A stretch of DNA of 64,000 bases, from NCBI RefSeq assembly GCF_003268635.1, contig NZ_CP029639.1, positions 5,281,501 to 5,345,500 on the forward strand, given 5' to 3'. This DNA comes from Paenibacillus sp. DCT19 (GTDB lineage: Bacteria > Bacillota > Bacilli > Paenibacillales > Paenibacillaceae). Shown here one piece after another: positions 38,252-48,044 of the stretch; the stretch's first letter is position 1; each line of letters begins with the position of its first letter. Below the pieces are notes generated by a model that was given only the letters and a program-made list of their open reading frames with translations, searched no databases and was not told the DNA's origin. The position numbers and the translations under genes were made by a program.

Positions 38252-39550
38252 ATGAATCCACTGGCTGAACAGTTGAACGAAAGCATTCAGGCAGGCAGCA
38301 ATCACGTCTACTCGATGCTGTCGCAGCTCGGCAAAGAAATTTACTTCCCGAAAGAAGGTATCTTGAGTCAGTCTGCAGAAGCAGCAAGTCTGGCCAAGAC
38401 CTATAATGCCACGATTGGTATCGCCCTAGAAGGCGGAGTGCCTATGCATCTACCTGTTATTCAGGAGAAGCTGTCCGCATTCCAACCCAAGGATCTATAC
38501 CCATATGCTCCTCCTGCAGGCAAGCCTGAATTGCGGAGTGTTTGGAAAGATAAGATGTTGAAAGAGACCCCTTCATTGGCAGGTAAGTCTTTTGGCAACC
38601 CAATTGTAACGAATGCATTAACTCATGGACTCAGTATTGTAGCCGATTTGTTCGCAGATGAAGGCGACGCTGTTATATATCCAGATAAAAACTGGGAAAA
38701 TTATGAGCTGACTTTCGGAATTCGCCGTCATGCTCAGTTGGTTCATTATCCTCTGTTTGATGATCAATTAAACTTCAACAGTGAGGGATTGCTTGATGCG
38801 CTGCTTGCTCAGAAAGACAAGGGCAAAGCGATTGTGTTACTTAACTTCCCGAACAATCCAACAGGCTATACACCAGGCCCTGAGGAAGCAGACGCTATTG
38901 TGAATACAATTCATCAAGCAGCTGAAGCGGGCGTAAATGTAGTTGTTGTAACGGACGACGCTTATTTCGGACTTTTCTTTGAAAATTCGATTCACGAGTC
39001 CTTGTTTGGCAAACTGGCAAGCATCCACCCACGTGTGCTGACCGTCAAAATTGATGGTGCAACGAAAGAGGAATTCGTATGGGGCTTCCGTGTAGGTTTC
39101 ATCACGTATGCCCATGAAGATGCTGCTGTGCTGCATGCACTGGAACAGAAGACCCTTGGTATTATCCGGGCGACCATTTCCAGCGGGCCACACCCTTCTC
39201 AGACATTTGTACTGGATGCACTGAAAGCGCCAGAGTTTGAAGCTCAGAAGCAGGAGAAGTTTGAAATTATGAAAGGCCGTGCCAACAAGGTGAAGGCTCT
39301 TCTCGATAGCGGCAAGTATGGAGATGTATGGGAGTATTATCCGTTCAACTCCGGTTACTTCATGTGTCTGAAGCTGAAAGAAGTCAGCGCTGAGGCACTC
39401 CGTACCCATTTGTTACAACAATACGGCGTCGGAACAATTGCGCTGGGTGAGACTGATCTGCGAATTGCGTTCTCCTGCATTGAAGAATCCAACTTGGAAG
39501 ATCTCTTCGATACCATCTACCGTGGAGTTCAGGAATTACAGACCACTTAG
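38252..39550 (+). CDS. Class I/II PLP-dependent aminotransferase
   Basis: 432 residues from ATG 38252 with GAAGGA upstream. Fold-type I features: YPYAPPAGKPELRSVW, NALTHGLSIVADLFADEGD, LNFPNNPTGYTPGPEE (Asn binding the cofactor), VVTDDAYFGLFFEN and the PLP-lysine segment LTVKIDGATKEEFVWGFRVG. The family is often annotated as aspartate or aromatic aminotransferase; the substrate is not predictable here. It lies downstream of the PNPOx-like gene but has its own promoter. Confidence 0.88.
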   Translation: MNPLAEQLNESIQAGSNHVYSMLSQLGKEIYFPKEGILSQSAEAASLAKTYNATIGIALEGGVPMHLPVIQEKLSAFQPKDLYPYAPPAGKPELRSVWKDKMLKETPSLAGKSFGNPIVTNALTHGLSIVADLFADEGDAVIYPDKNWENYELTFGIRRHAQLVHYPLFDDQLNFNSEGLLDALLAQKDKGKAIVLLNFPNNPTGYTPGPEEADAIVNTIHQAAEAGVNVVVVTDDAYFGLFFENSIHESLFGKLASIHPRVLTVKIDGATKEEFVWGFRVGFITYAHEDAAVLHALEQKTLGIIRATISSGPHPSQTFVLDALKAPEFEAQKQEKFEIMKGRANKVKALLDSGKYGDVWEYYPFNSGYFMCLKLKEVSAEALRTHLLQQYGVGTIALGETDLRIAFSCIEESNLEDLFDTIYRGVQELQTT

Positions 39551-39576
39551 TATATCATTGTCATTGGATTAACATA

Positions 39577-39660
39577 AATAGGATAGGTTCATTACGAACC
39601 TATCCTTCCATACAAGACGCCCCTCTCGGTGAGTTACTCATCGTTTAGAGGGGCGTTTGT
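39577..39660 (+). terminator. Double terminator after the aminotransferase gene
   Basis: Hairpin GGATAGGTTC / GAACCTATCC (39581-39605), then GACGCCCCTCT / AGAGGGGCGT (39617-39656) followed by TTTGTC. Confidence 0.75.
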
Positions 39661-39827
39661 CATGTTATCCATATAACAAGGTTGATAGCAGGTCGAACCA
39701 TTAGATCGACCATCTTCCCTATCTGCTTTTGCTCGATATCCTCATGGTCGTCTTAGCGTACACCGCCCAAAATGGTTATTTCTCCATGAATACGGGGCAA
39801 AGACCCAATCAGCCAACACCCATGGCA

Positions 39828-39836
39828 CATAAGATA
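39828..39836 (+). promoter_or_regulatory. Candidate SigK -10 element of the yjcZ-like gene
   Basis: CATAAGATA fits CATANNNTA, with ACACC about 16 bases upstream as a weak -35. It lies 48 bases before the start of a sporulation-family peptide gene. Confidence 0.35.
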
Positions 39837-39883
39837 CGGTGTACGCAAGGGCGTAACAACAACAAGTTGAAAGGGGAATGACC

Positions 39884-40006
39884 ATGTCTGGAGTTGAAGA
39901 AACAAGAGGCGGTTATGGATACGGATTCGGAGGATTTACAAACACAGGTGCCATTCTTGTATTGTTCATCCTGCTTGTAATCATCACAAAGTCGTTCCTC
40001 TACTAG
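39884..40006 (+). CDS. YjcZ family sporulation small membrane protein
   Basis: A 40-residue protein, MSGVEETRGGYGYGFGGF then TNTGAILVLFILLVIITKSFLY. The Gly/Tyr-rich N-terminus, GAILVLFILLVII single membrane helix and short tail are diagnostic of the YjcZ/YczN group made during Bacillus sporulation. GAAAGGGG lies seven bases before the ATG. It stands alone between terminators. Confidence 0.85.
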   Translation: MSGVEETRGGYGYGFGGFTNTGAILVLFILLVIITKSFLY

Positions 40007-40063
40007 TCCTGATCCGGTGCACTTGTTCGTAGGTATCTATCCATAATAGGCATCGTAACATTT

Positions 40064-40100
40064 AAAAAAACCTCTTACGGCAATCACCGTAAGAGGTTTA
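40064..40100. terminator. Intrinsic terminator after the yjcZ-like gene
   Basis: AAACCTCTTACGG / CCGTAAGAGGTTT, perfect stem, A and T runs on both sides, likely bidirectional and shared with the convergent Ecs-like operon. Confidence 0.85.
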
Positions 40101-40237
40101 CTTTCATACAGACGAAAAGATTCAGTGAATCACATAGTGAATATCGTTGGCATTACCACAACGGCATTCTACTGGACATCGAGCCTTGAACACCATTACT
40201 GTTGCTTGTGAGCATATCGGGATTACATAAGAGAAAT

Positions 40238-41461
40238 CTACTCCTCTTCTTCTTCCTTCAGCCACTTCTTACTTTGAGAACGTCGCATCAACATAATAAC
40301 CAGCACGCCCAAAATCAACCCTACTCCCGCTATCGTGATTCCACCGATTCCACTCGACAGCATCGGCAACCACATCAGCAGAGCAGACACAGCATGCAGA
40401 TTCGAAATGAAGCCCAGCACCTGTGAACGGCGGCTCTCCCCGGAGATCGGGTAGATCATAATCCAGAATGATTCCGCGTGACTGCGGCGAAGTGCACCGA
40501 TCTGCACGCCAACCAGCAACAGGAACAACAGGTATGCGCCGATACCAAAATAAGTACCTGCCGTCCACCAAGACAACAGCATACCGAGCACCACTAAACG
40601 TAGAACAATGGAGAATACTTCTGTCCGAATGAATGTCTTCGTAATAAGGTAGCGGTAAGCTTTGCCTGCATTCCATGCAAGCCCACTTCCCCATTTGCTG
40701 AGCCAGCGCCGTGAGCTAACCTTTTGACCTGAGGAAGGTACGTCTACGAACCACCCCAACGTCCGCATTACACGACCTGCTTGGCTTTGCTCAACCTGAA
40801 TTAGACGTTCCCATGCCACCCGGTGTTTCACAGGTAAACGTAGTGCTACTAAATAGACCGCGGCCAGCAATAGCAAAAACCAAATACTACGCGCTGGTGG
40901 CTGCCATACCCAAGCGGCCACAGCAAGAATGGCGATTGCCCAGCGTAGCAAACGAAATGCCCTGGATGCACCAACCTGAACCATACGCAGCTCTTGCCAT
41001 GCACCGTAGCTTGATAGTCCCTTCCACACAAGTAAGAGCAGGAGAAACCAGGTGAACGGTTTGGCATCCTGATCTGCCCTCACATAGAGCGGCCACAGCG
41101 TAAAGAATATGAGCAGCATGCCTAATGTTTTGTAGATTACCCCGCGGGCAAAGCTGTTCTTCAAATATTCATGCATCCGATGTTCCTGTGGACGTAAAAA
41201 AACGATATCCGCTGGATGAAGATATGTACGGTATCCGCTGAACAACACCAAAGGGGTAAGCAGAAGCAATGTGATCCAGCGAATCGGAAAGCCTGCAGGT
41301 ATGTTCTGTACAAATGAGGTGTACCAAGCGGAAAAAGCAATGATGAGAAATAGAAATACCATCGCTACCCCACTTTGAATGACATATCCCAGATAAGGCA
41401 GAATTGTGTTCCAAAAGCCCGTGCGTCTTTGCTTCCATAACAGCTTCAGATCCATACTCAA
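40238..41461 (-). CDS. ABC transporter permease, EcsB-like
   Basis: 407 residues with many membrane helices in at least three hydrophobic blocks (about 20-70, 110-190, 270-400). It starts MSMDLKLLWKQRRTGFWNTI and ends in a charged SKKWLKEEEEE tail. Size, start pattern and pairing with the adjacent ATPase fit EcsB of Bacillus, whose EcsA-EcsB exporter affects secretion and regulated membrane proteolysis. Its start overlaps the ATPase gene stop by four bases. No EcsC gene follows. Confidence 0.8.
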   Translation of the reverse strand: MSMDLKLLWKQRRTGFWNTILPYLGYVIQSGVAMVFLFLIIAFSAWYTSFVQNIPAGFPIRWITLLLLTPLVLFSGYRTYLHPADIVFLRPQEHRMHEYLKNSFARGVIYKTLGMLLIFFTLWPLYVRADQDAKPFTWFLLLLLVWKGLSSYGAWQELRMVQVGASRAFRLLRWAIAILAVAAWVWQPPARSIWFLLLLAAVYLVALRLPVKHRVAWERLIQVEQSQAGRVMRTLGWFVDVPSSGQKVSSRRWLSKWGSGLAWNAGKAYRYLITKTFIRTEVFSIVLRLVVLGMLLSWWTAGTYFGIGAYLLFLLLVGVQIGALRRSHAESFWIMIYPISGESRRSQVLGFISNLHAVSALLMWLPMLSSGIGGITIAGVGLILGVLVIMLMRRSQSKKWLKEEEEE

Positions 41462-42210
41462 TCCCTGCCTTGTACGAGGGAATAGAACATATGCTCAAGC
41501 GTAGTATTCGACTCTCCGTACTGAGAACGCAGCTCCTCCAGCGTGCCATGTGCAATGACCTGTCCACGGTGCAGAACAATGAACCGATCACAATAATTCT
41601 CAATAGTAGAGAGAATGTGTGAGCTAAGCAGAATGGATGACCCGGATGCTTTCATCTCCAGCATGAAATCAAGCAATGAACGAATGCCAAGTGGGTCGAG
41701 ACCCAAGAAAGGTTCATCAATGATATAGAGTGGTGGCCCTGCTACAAATGCACACATAATCATAACTTTCTGCCGCATTCCTTTGGACAAGTGGGTGGAA
41801 AGGCTGGTACTTTTCTCCCGCATACGGAATAAATCCAGTAATTTCTCCGTACGCTGCTTGAAATCTGCCTCCGATACGCCATATGCCCTCGCTGTGAATT
41901 CCAAGTGCTCCATAACCGTCATCTCGTCATACAATTCAGGTGACTCAGGAACAAAAGCCATCGCGGATTGGTAGATCTGAGCATCCTCTTCTCGTGTCTT
42001 GCCCATTACGCGGACTTCACCCTGTTGCGGCGTCATCAAACCTAAGATATGTTTCATCGTTGTACTTTTACCAGCGCCATTTAATCCGATCAGTCCGACC
42101 ATTTCTCCGCGTCCAACTTTCAGATCAATGCCGTGGAGGACAGGCCGCTTGGCACTATATCCTCCGCTTAACCCGCTGATTTCCAATACGGGGGATTGAA
42201 CATTACTCAT
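41458..42210 (-). CDS. ABC transporter ATP-binding protein, EcsA-like
   Basis: 250 residues. Walker A GLNGAGKSTTM, Q-loop region with FVPESPELYDEM, a degenerate signature LSTHLSKGMRQKVMIMCAFV, Walker B LYIIDEPFLGLDPLG and H-loop SSHILS. Start 42210 chosen by the GAGGTGCAGGGA stretch; a GTG at 42222 is also open. It energises the membrane partner whose gene overlaps its end. The combination matches Ecs rather than drug or lipid exporters, judged by order and partner size. Confidence 0.87.
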   Translation of the reverse strand: MSNVQSPVLEISGLSGGYSAKRPVLHGIDLKVGRGEMVGLIGLNGAGKSTTMKHILGLMTPQQGEVRVMGKTREEDAQIYQSAMAFVPESPELYDEMTVMEHLEFTARAYGVSEADFKQRTEKLLDLFRMREKSTSLSTHLSKGMRQKVMIMCAFVAGPPLYIIDEPFLGLDPLGIRSLLDFMLEMKASGSSILLSSHILSTIENYCDRFIVLHRGQVIAHGTLEELRSQYGESNTTLEHMFYSLVQGRD

Positions 42211-42237
42211 GAATCCCTGCACCTCTTTCGTCAGGTT

Positions 42238-43608
42238 TTATTCTTCGGAACGCGGTGTGTTCCCCTTGCTCCATTTTGGCGCTCCCTTGTTCTTGCGATC
42301 CTGGTTACGATCCGTTCTTCCTGTATTACCAGCTGGTTTGCTACTTGCATCACGTTGATTCGATACCACTGCTCTTGCACCACCATTACGTGTTGCCTGT
42401 CCGGGTTTGCGCCCTTTCGAAGAGCCCGGCTTCCGACTGAAAGAATGCCCTTCAGGTCTTGTGTCAGGACGGGGATCTGCTTCCAATACTTTACCACCGA
42501 ACAACACACGTTCTGCCAGCTCAATTCCGAGCTCACGTGCAAACTTACGCATAATAAAAATCTGTGTTTCATCTACAATAGACAGTACAATGCCACTTCT
42601 TCCCATACGCCCAGTACGACCTGCACGGTGGACATAGTGCTCTGAATCGAACGCAGGATCATAGTTGATAACCATCGGCAATCCTTCGATATCCAATCCT
42701 CTCGCGGCAACCTCACTCGCAATCAACAATTGGATTTTACCGTTACGGAAAGCGGACAGGACATTGCTGCGTGTAACCTTATCTGCATCACCGTATAACG
42801 CGGCTGCGGATAGACCCAAATGATTCATTTTGGCTTCAACTTCACCGATATCTTCCGTAGCATTCACGAAGACAATGGCACGATCCGGATTGTACTGTCT
42901 TACGAGACGACGCAGCATATCAATTTTGTTACGTGTTTCCTCGACAAAATAAAAATGCTCAAGCCCTGCTGCCGTTGCGCGCTCTGGTTCAATTCCGATA
43001 TGAACAGGCTCCTTCATCTCCCGTTTGGCAAGACCAGCCGTATGTTCATCAATTGTTGCCGATAAGAAAATCAGCTGACGGTCGCGGAGTGCACTGCGCA
43101 GTACGAAATCAACGTCACTTACACCGCCAAGCTGGAATACTTGGTCTGCCTCATCGATGACAATCGTGGAGACGTTATGCATTTTCAATTTTTTGAGCGT
43201 AATTAATTCCTTCAACCGTCCTGGTGTTCCCACAACAAGCGCTGGATGCTCGCGTAATTTCTCAATCTGGCGTTTCACCGCTGCGCCTCCAATTAAGCCT
43301 AGAACACCAATTTTACGCTCTTCTCCATAACGCTGTGCTTCACGCACAATCTGCATAGCCAGTTCTTGTGTAGGGGCGATAATAAGCTTTTGTGTGCCTT
43401 TTACATCACTTTTGATCGTTTGCAGAAGAGGCAACAAATAAGCAAGCGTTTTGCCTGTTCCCGTCTGGGATTTGGCTACGACATCTCGCCCTTCCAAAAT
43501 CACCGGTATTGTCTGCGCCTGCACAGGAGAAGGTTCATTAATGCCATGTCCGGCAAGTACTTTCTCAAGATCCTCTGCTACGCCAATTGAAGCAAATGTA
43601 TTCGTCAT
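42238..43608 (-). CDS. DEAD-box ATP-dependent RNA helicase
   Basis: 456 residues. Helicase core motifs in order: Q-motif (INEPSPVQAQTIP), motif I SQTGTGKT, Ia PTQELA, GG, Ib TPGR, II DEAD, III SAT, IV VFVN, V ARGLDIE, VI HRAGRTGR. The C-terminal 90 residues are basic, disordered and Gly/Lys/Arg/Asn-rich, as in RNA-binding tails of CshA/DeaD-like proteins. It likely assists ribosome assembly or mRNA turnover. The start has AAAGGATGG. The Ecs-like genes follow after a short gap. Confidence 0.92.
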   Translation of the reverse strand: MTNTFASIGVAEDLEKVLAGHGINEPSPVQAQTIPVILEGRDVVAKSQTGTGKTLAYLLPLLQTIKSDVKGTQKLIIAPTQELAMQIVREAQRYGEERKIGVLGLIGGAAVKRQIEKLREHPALVVGTPGRLKELITLKKLKMHNVSTIVIDEADQVFQLGGVSDVDFVLRSALRDRQLIFLSATIDEHTAGLAKREMKEPVHIGIEPERATAAGLEHFYFVEETRNKIDMLRRLVRQYNPDRAIVFVNATEDIGEVEAKMNHLGLSAAALYGDADKVTRSNVLSAFRNGKIQLLIASEVAARGLDIEGLPMVINYDPAFDSEHYVHRAGRTGRMGRSGIVLSIVDETQIFIMRKFARELGIELAERVLFGGKVLEADPRPDTRPEGHSFSRKPGSSKGRKPGQATRNGGARAVVSNQRDASSKPAGNTGRTDRNQDRKNKGAPKWSKGNTPRSEE

Positions 43609-43749
43609 GTATGTCCATCCTTTAAGTTTATTCTTTTATTATTCCGTGGGATAAGCCTCTCATCACATTAACTTTCATTATATGCGAAAAGCAGCCATGA
43701 ACCAAATCTTATTGTTAACGAGGTGGCTCACTTGTACGTTATGCTTGGA

Positions 43750-43781
43750 CAAAAAAAAGAAAAGCTCCTCGGCGGAGCTTC
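43750..43781 (-). terminator. Intrinsic terminator of the SDR gene
   Basis: On the minus strand AAGCTCC-GCCGA-GGAGCTT followed by TTCTTTTTTTT. Confidence 0.85.
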
Positions 43782-43855
43782 CCGTAATTCAACCGTGATG
43801 TCCATTGCAATATGAAACTTGAACACGCTGTCACACGATGATTCATATCCGTCGC

Positions 43856-44629
43856 TCATTTCTGATTCATGAAGCCATGAGACAGGCGATCCGCAAGACG
43901 TGGGAACAACTGATACAGCCATATCCCTACAGATGCCATTCGAGGTAGGTTCACTTCTTCTTTACGCTTTTTCATCGCCTGAACCATATGTCCTGCAACA
44001 TCCTCTGGCTTCAACATCATCCAGCGTACATTGTTAACATAATTGCCAGATGGATCTGCACGATGGAAGAACGGTGTATCGATCGGCCCAGGATTAATAG
44101 TGGTTACCGTTATTCCCGTTTTGCGTAACTCCTGACGTAGCGCATTACTGAAGCCGAGTACCGCGTGTTTGGTTGCTGTATAGGAAGCTGACTTTGCCGT
44201 TCCGATTTTGCCAGCCATGGAGGCTACATTCACAATCTGTCCTGTGCCACGCTTCAGCATGTGCGGCAACACAGCCTTCGTGCAACGAACAATGCCCATG
44301 TAATTCACGTCCATCATCTCATCGAATTCCTGCACAGTCATATCCGTCATCGCAGCAAACGTTCCGTATCCCGCATTATTCAGCAATATATCGATTCGTC
44401 CGTACTTCTCTAACATATTACTTATTGCCGCCTGCACCTGCTCATCATTGGTGACATCGAGCGTAAGGAGTTCATGTTGCCCATTCAACGAAGCACCGAT
44501 CTCTTCAAGCTTGTCCCGCGAACGAGCAGCCAAGATAGGAATGGCTCCTTCTTCTATCAGCATCTGAGCACAGAGTGCGCCAATCCCACTCGACGCGCCA
44601 GTAATGAAAACAACCTGATCTTTCAGCAT
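43856..44629 (-). CDS. Short-chain dehydrogenase/reductase
   Basis: 257 residues, classical SDR. Cofactor loop VVFITGASSGIGALCAQML, NNAGYG, catalytic serine region NVASMAGKIG and YTATK, then NPGPIDTPF. An arginine after the glycine loop (AARSRDKL) suggests NADP preference. The C-terminal ~40 residues include a hydrophobic segment (VGIWLYQLFPRLADRL) often seen in DltE/YqjQ-like members. The start has GGGAGGA. Substrate unknown. Confidence 0.88.
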   Translation of the reverse strand: MLKDQVVFITGASSGIGALCAQMLIEEGAIPILAARSRDKLEEIGASLNGQHELLTLDVTNDEQVQAAISNMLEKYGRIDILLNNAGYGTFAAMTDMTVQEFDEMMDVNYMGIVRCTKAVLPHMLKRGTGQIVNVASMAGKIGTAKSASYTATKHAVLGFSNALRQELRKTGITVTTINPGPIDTPFFHRADPSGNYVNNVRWMMLKPEDVAGHMVQAMKKRKEEVNLPRMASVGIWLYQLFPRLADRLSHGFMNQK

Positions 44630-44685
44630 ATCTGATGTCCTCCCGTAGTGAACACATATTGCCTCTTGAGGCCTATGGTACTATT

Positions 44686-45144
44686 CTACGAGATCATCAC
44701 CTGAATATCCATCTCACCAATGCCATCCATCAATAATGGAATGCTCAATGCTTTCGTTGCACTAAATGCAGTCAAATGCTCCGATTTCATGACTTGTGGA
44801 GGTGTAATATCCACAACAACGCCTTGATTGGAAAGAATGGTACTTGCATTACCGCTGATCATATTGCCAAGCTCGGAGATTGCACTTTTACTCATATCGT
44901 CCATTTCGGTGATCACAAAACCGCCCATCATGGCTGAAACAATTTTCAAAGCAACCGACTCTTGAATGCCAAATACAATATTTCCGCTCATTTGTCCGGT
45001 CATTCCAATCACGATCCAGACATGATCAGCAATGTACTCTACATTTTTCACGCCAAGACTTCCGGTGGAAGGCGAAACCTGGATGAGCTGTTCAAATACG
45101 TTACGTGCTGATTCCAGGAAAGGATTAATCACTTCCGCTTTCAC
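44686..45144 (-). CDS. cheX: Chemotaxis protein CheX (CheC-family phosphatase)
   Basis: 152 residues from a GTG start with GAGGGGA upstream. The CheC/FliY/CheX phosphatase helix is SAISELGNMISGNASTIL, with the family glutamate and asparagine; a second related half is absent, as in CheX. It removes phosphate from CheY. It is a lone gene away from chemotaxis operons, which is common for CheX-like proteins; alternative roles in other response-regulator pathways are possible. Confidence 0.83.
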   Translation of the reverse strand: MKAEVINPFLESARNVFEQLIQVSPSTGSLGVKNVEYIADHVWIVIGMTGQMSGNIVFGIQESVALKIVSAMMGGFVITEMDDMSKSAISELGNMISGNASTILSNQGVVVDITPPQVMKSEHLTAFSATKALSIPLLMDGIGEMDIQVMIS

Positions 45145-45569
45145 TGTTTATGTCCCCTCGCACTGGGTTATTGGTCACACACCAAAAGTCCCATATTCTA
45201 TAAATTTATTATACTTTATCACGTACAAGAATACATCATGAATTCATCAATGAATGTGTACTATAATTTATCGTCATCTGTGCGGCAAATGTTTATAGCT
45301 AATTTTGGCGAAATAACAGGGTTTTTCAGATATTTTTCAGGTAACTTTTTCCTCCATAAGCCTGTGCAAAGGAGTTTAGGACTATTTTACTGTTTTATTG
45401 AAAAGACTAGAAAATAAGATGTGCAAAATTAAAAATAAGTTCTTAAGCATTATTTTCGTGAAAATCAGATAAGCTGCCTTTCATCATGAAAAAGCATGAC
45501 TTCTGTCCCCCGCTATGGTATAGAAGAATAGGAGACATATCATCATCTAACTAGGGAGTGAACCATTGA
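45145..45569. other. AT-rich intergenic region
   Basis: 425 bases between divergent cheX and the VOC gene. A minus-strand TATAAT lies at 45208-45213 without a good -35. Several small inverted repeats are visible (for example ATGAATTCATCAATGAAT near 45238), but no known RNA element or ORF. Confidence 0.4.
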
Positions 45570-45950
45570 ATGATTAACCAAGTCGGTCAAATCATGCTGT
45601 ACGTCAACAACCAGGAACAGGCTCTACAATTTTGGACAGAAAAAGCGGGTTTCCATCTCATCGCAGAAGAAAACATCAGCCCAGAAATGAAATGGTACGA
45701 GATTGCTGCAAACCCGGATGCCGAAACGAGCCTTGTTCTTCAAGACAAACAGGTCGTTGCCAAAATGTCGCCAGGTGTCAATCTAGGCACACCTTCCCTG
45801 ATGTTTTTCACTCCGAACATTGATAAGCTCTATCAGGATTTCAAGGATAAAGAGATTACAGTTGGCGAACTGGTAGATTTGCCTTTTGGCAGAATATTTA
45901 ACTTTTCCGATGATGAAGACAACTACTTTGCCGTTATGGAGCGCAAATAA
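45570..45950 (+). CDS. VOC (glyoxalase/bleomycin-resistance fold) protein
   Basis: 126 residues with two beta-alpha-beta-beta-beta units: QVGQIMLYVNNQEQALQFW at the N-terminus and NLGTPSLMFFTPNIDKLYQDF in the second half, ending FGRIFNFSDDEDNYFAVME, which carries the conserved metal-ligand glutamate. Small single VOC proteins may be isomerases, dioxygenases or binding proteins; no substrate can be assigned. AGGGAG lies 13 bases upstream, a little far. Confidence 0.82.
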   Translation: MINQVGQIMLYVNNQEQALQFWTEKAGFHLIAEENISPEMKWYEIAANPDAETSLVLQDKQVVAKMSPGVNLGTPSLMFFTPNIDKLYQDFKDKEITVGELVDLPFGRIFNFSDDEDNYFAVMERK

Positions 45951-46001
45951 AATAGGTTTACACTCAACAGATCATGAGCGAGATATCGTTATAATCTTCG
46001 G

Positions 46002-46032
46002 GCGGCTGACGCATAGTCAGTCGCTTTTTCTT
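46002..46032 (+). terminator. Intrinsic terminator after the VOC gene
   Basis: GCGGCTGAC-GCATA-GTCAGTCGC followed by TTTTTCTT. Confidence 0.82.
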
Positions 46033-46206
46033 ATTAAAGCTGCCTCATCCTATGTATTCCTATGTTCTACAAACTTCGTGATGTTAGATTTATTGCCCTG
46101 TCCCGTTGAATCACCTATAATTTAAGATAACGGAACAATGAAACGTTACGGATTCCACTCACATGCTTGATATGTAGTCGATACTTTGCCCGCTAGGAGG
46201 AAATAC

Positions 46207-47109
46207 ATGAATATCAGCCAACTGGAGACGCTGATCACGATATCCAAAACGATGAGTTTCCGCAAAGCTGGAGAATTACTGAATCTCACTCAGCCTGCCG
46301 TCTCTGCCCAGATCAAAAGTCTGGAGGATGAATTCAACACCGTTCTTGTAGATCGTAATCAACCCGTCACACTCACTGACCGTGGCCAAGTATTTCTGGA
46401 ACATGCCGAGCGCATGCTGGATATTGTGGATGAATTGAAACAAAAGCTATCCGATCTGGATGAAACACCACAGGGAAGGATTGTACTCGCTACAACAACA
46501 TCCATCGCCATTCAAATTTTACCAAGGGTATTGTCTTACTTTCAGGATCAGTTCCCTCTAATTAAAACAAGCATTCAGTCCCTACCATCCTCACAGATTT
46601 ATACTCAGGTCGAAAATGGTTTGGTCGACATCGGTATCGGTTATCTTACGGAACGTAATCCGAATCTGAATACCGCCGTGTTGTATTACGATACGTTTGA
46701 ACTCGTCGTTTCTCCTGCCCATCCCCTGGCGAAGCAAAAGCACGCTGCCGTGGACGTATTGCGAAACACCCCCCTGATTCTATTGTCCCCAGATACTGTG
46801 GGGCGTCGTTTTACAGAAGCTGTGTTCAAAAAGTATGATATTCAGCCCAACATCGTCATGGAGTTGTCGAGTAGCGAAGAAGTCAAACGTATGGTTGAGA
46901 TCAACTTAGGAGCTGCTGTCATATCCAAGCAATCCGTCGCACATGAGCTGCGGCAAGGTACGCTGCGGATGATCCCACTAAGTGAACTTGAGGTCAGTCA
47001 TCCCGTCGGCGTCATTTACAAATCCAGCCGGTATCTCAACTCAGCCATGCAGCAATTTCTAAGTGATCTCAAAGGTATGCCTGAGACACAGTTCATCAGT
47101 TCTGAATGA
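46207..47109 (+). CDS. LysR family transcriptional regulator
   Basis: 300 residues. N-terminal HTH (FRKAGELLNLTQPAVSAQIKSLEDEF) and effector-binding domain (GRIVLATTTSIAIQILPRVL; ENGLVDIGIGYLTE). Start 46207 has AGGAGG at ideal spacing; an ATG at 46186 does not. The gene is followed after about 30 bases by a PHP phosphatase in the same direction, so both may be co-transcribed. Target unknown; CysL/CbbR-like branches are similar in the HTH. Confidence 0.87.
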   Translation: MNISQLETLITISKTMSFRKAGELLNLTQPAVSAQIKSLEDEFNTVLVDRNQPVTLTDRGQVFLEHAERMLDIVDELKQKLSDLDETPQGRIVLATTTSIAIQILPRVLSYFQDQFPLIKTSIQSLPSSQIYTQVENGLVDIGIGYLTERNPNLNTAVLYYDTFELVVSPAHPLAKQKHAAVDVLRNTPLILLSPDTVGRRFTEAVFKKYDIQPNIVMELSSSEEVKRMVEINLGAAVISKQSVAHELRQGTLRMIPLSELEVSHPVGVIYKSSRYLNSAMQQFLSDLKGMPETQFISSE

Positions 47110-47140
47110 CAAATGAGCTATGAGAAAGGAAGGATTTCTA

Positions 47141-47950
47141 ATGAAATTTGATCTTCATACACATCATTTTCGTTGCGGTCATGCAGACGGTAATATTCGT
47201 GATTATATTGATGCGGGTATTGAGGCAGGACTTCAAGCCATCGGTATCTCCGACCATACGCCTTATTTTGGCAGTGAAGAGGAGCAGGCGTTTCCGCGAA
47301 TTGCGATGGGCAAGTCGGAATTACGTAACTATGTTGAAGAAGTCTTGTCATTGAAACAAGAATATGCGGGCAAAATTGACGTATTACTCGGCATTGAATC
47401 CGATTATTTCCCCATCCATGCGGAGCTGTATCGTGACACGCTTGGGCAGTACCCTTTTGACTATATTATTGGATCTGTCCACCATACCGAGGATGTTAGC
47501 ATTTTCAATAAGACACGATGGAAGGGACTTAGCAACGCACGCAAAGTTGAAGTGAAAGAGAGTTATTATTCTTTGATTGCTCAGTCTGCTCGAAGTGGTA
47601 TGTTTCAGATTCTCGGTCACATCGATGCGATGAAAGGCAACTACCCGCCCTTCTCGGAAATTATCGCGGATGATGCGATTGATAAGACGTTACAGGTTAT
47701 TGCCGATGCGAACGTAGCGATTGAAATTAATACCTCAGGCAAAACAAAGCTCAGCGGAGGCTGGTACCCTTCGGATGCCATTCTCGAACGTGCCCAGCAC
47801 TACGGTGTGAAAGTAACGTTTGGATCGGATGCTCACAAACCTCAGCGTGTAGGGGACGAGCTGGAAGAAGTGCGTACTCGACTGCTGGAGATTGGGTTTA
47901 CGGAATGGGTATATTTCAAACAAAAGCAGATGCAGATTGTTCCTTTGTAA
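47141..47950 (+). CDS. PHP-family phosphatase, histidinol-phosphatase-like
   Basis: 269 residues. PHP metal motifs: FDLHTHHFRCGHADG, GISDHTPYF, LGIESDYFP, YIIGSVHH, ILGHIDAMK and VTFGSDAHKP. This set matches HisK-type histidinol-phosphatase, which dephosphorylates histidinol phosphate in histidine synthesis. The start has GAAAGGAAGGA. It is not with other his genes here; it sits behind a LysR gene, so another phosphate ester is possible. Confidence 0.83.
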   Translation: MKFDLHTHHFRCGHADGNIRDYIDAGIEAGLQAIGISDHTPYFGSEEEQAFPRIAMGKSELRNYVEEVLSLKQEYAGKIDVLLGIESDYFPIHAELYRDTLGQYPFDYIIGSVHHTEDVSIFNKTRWKGLSNARKVEVKESYYSLIAQSARSGMFQILGHIDAMKGNYPPFSEIIADDAIDKTLQVIADANVAIEINTSGKTKLSGGWYPSDAILERAQHYGVKVTFGSDAHKPQRVGDELEEVRTRLLEIGFTEWVYFKQKQMQIVPL

Positions 47951-47975
47951 TGGCTCAGTCCGCTTATATTAAGTC

Positions 47976-48022
47976 AAGAATCCCACTTGGAAGCTCATTC
48001 CGTAGTGGGGTTCTGTGTTTTC
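47976..48022 (+). terminator. Intrinsic terminator after the PHP gene
   Basis: AGAATCCCACT / AGTGGGGTTCT followed by GTGTTTTCG. Confidence 0.65.
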
Positions 48023-48044
48023 GTTGCGATCTGCTTATATGAGG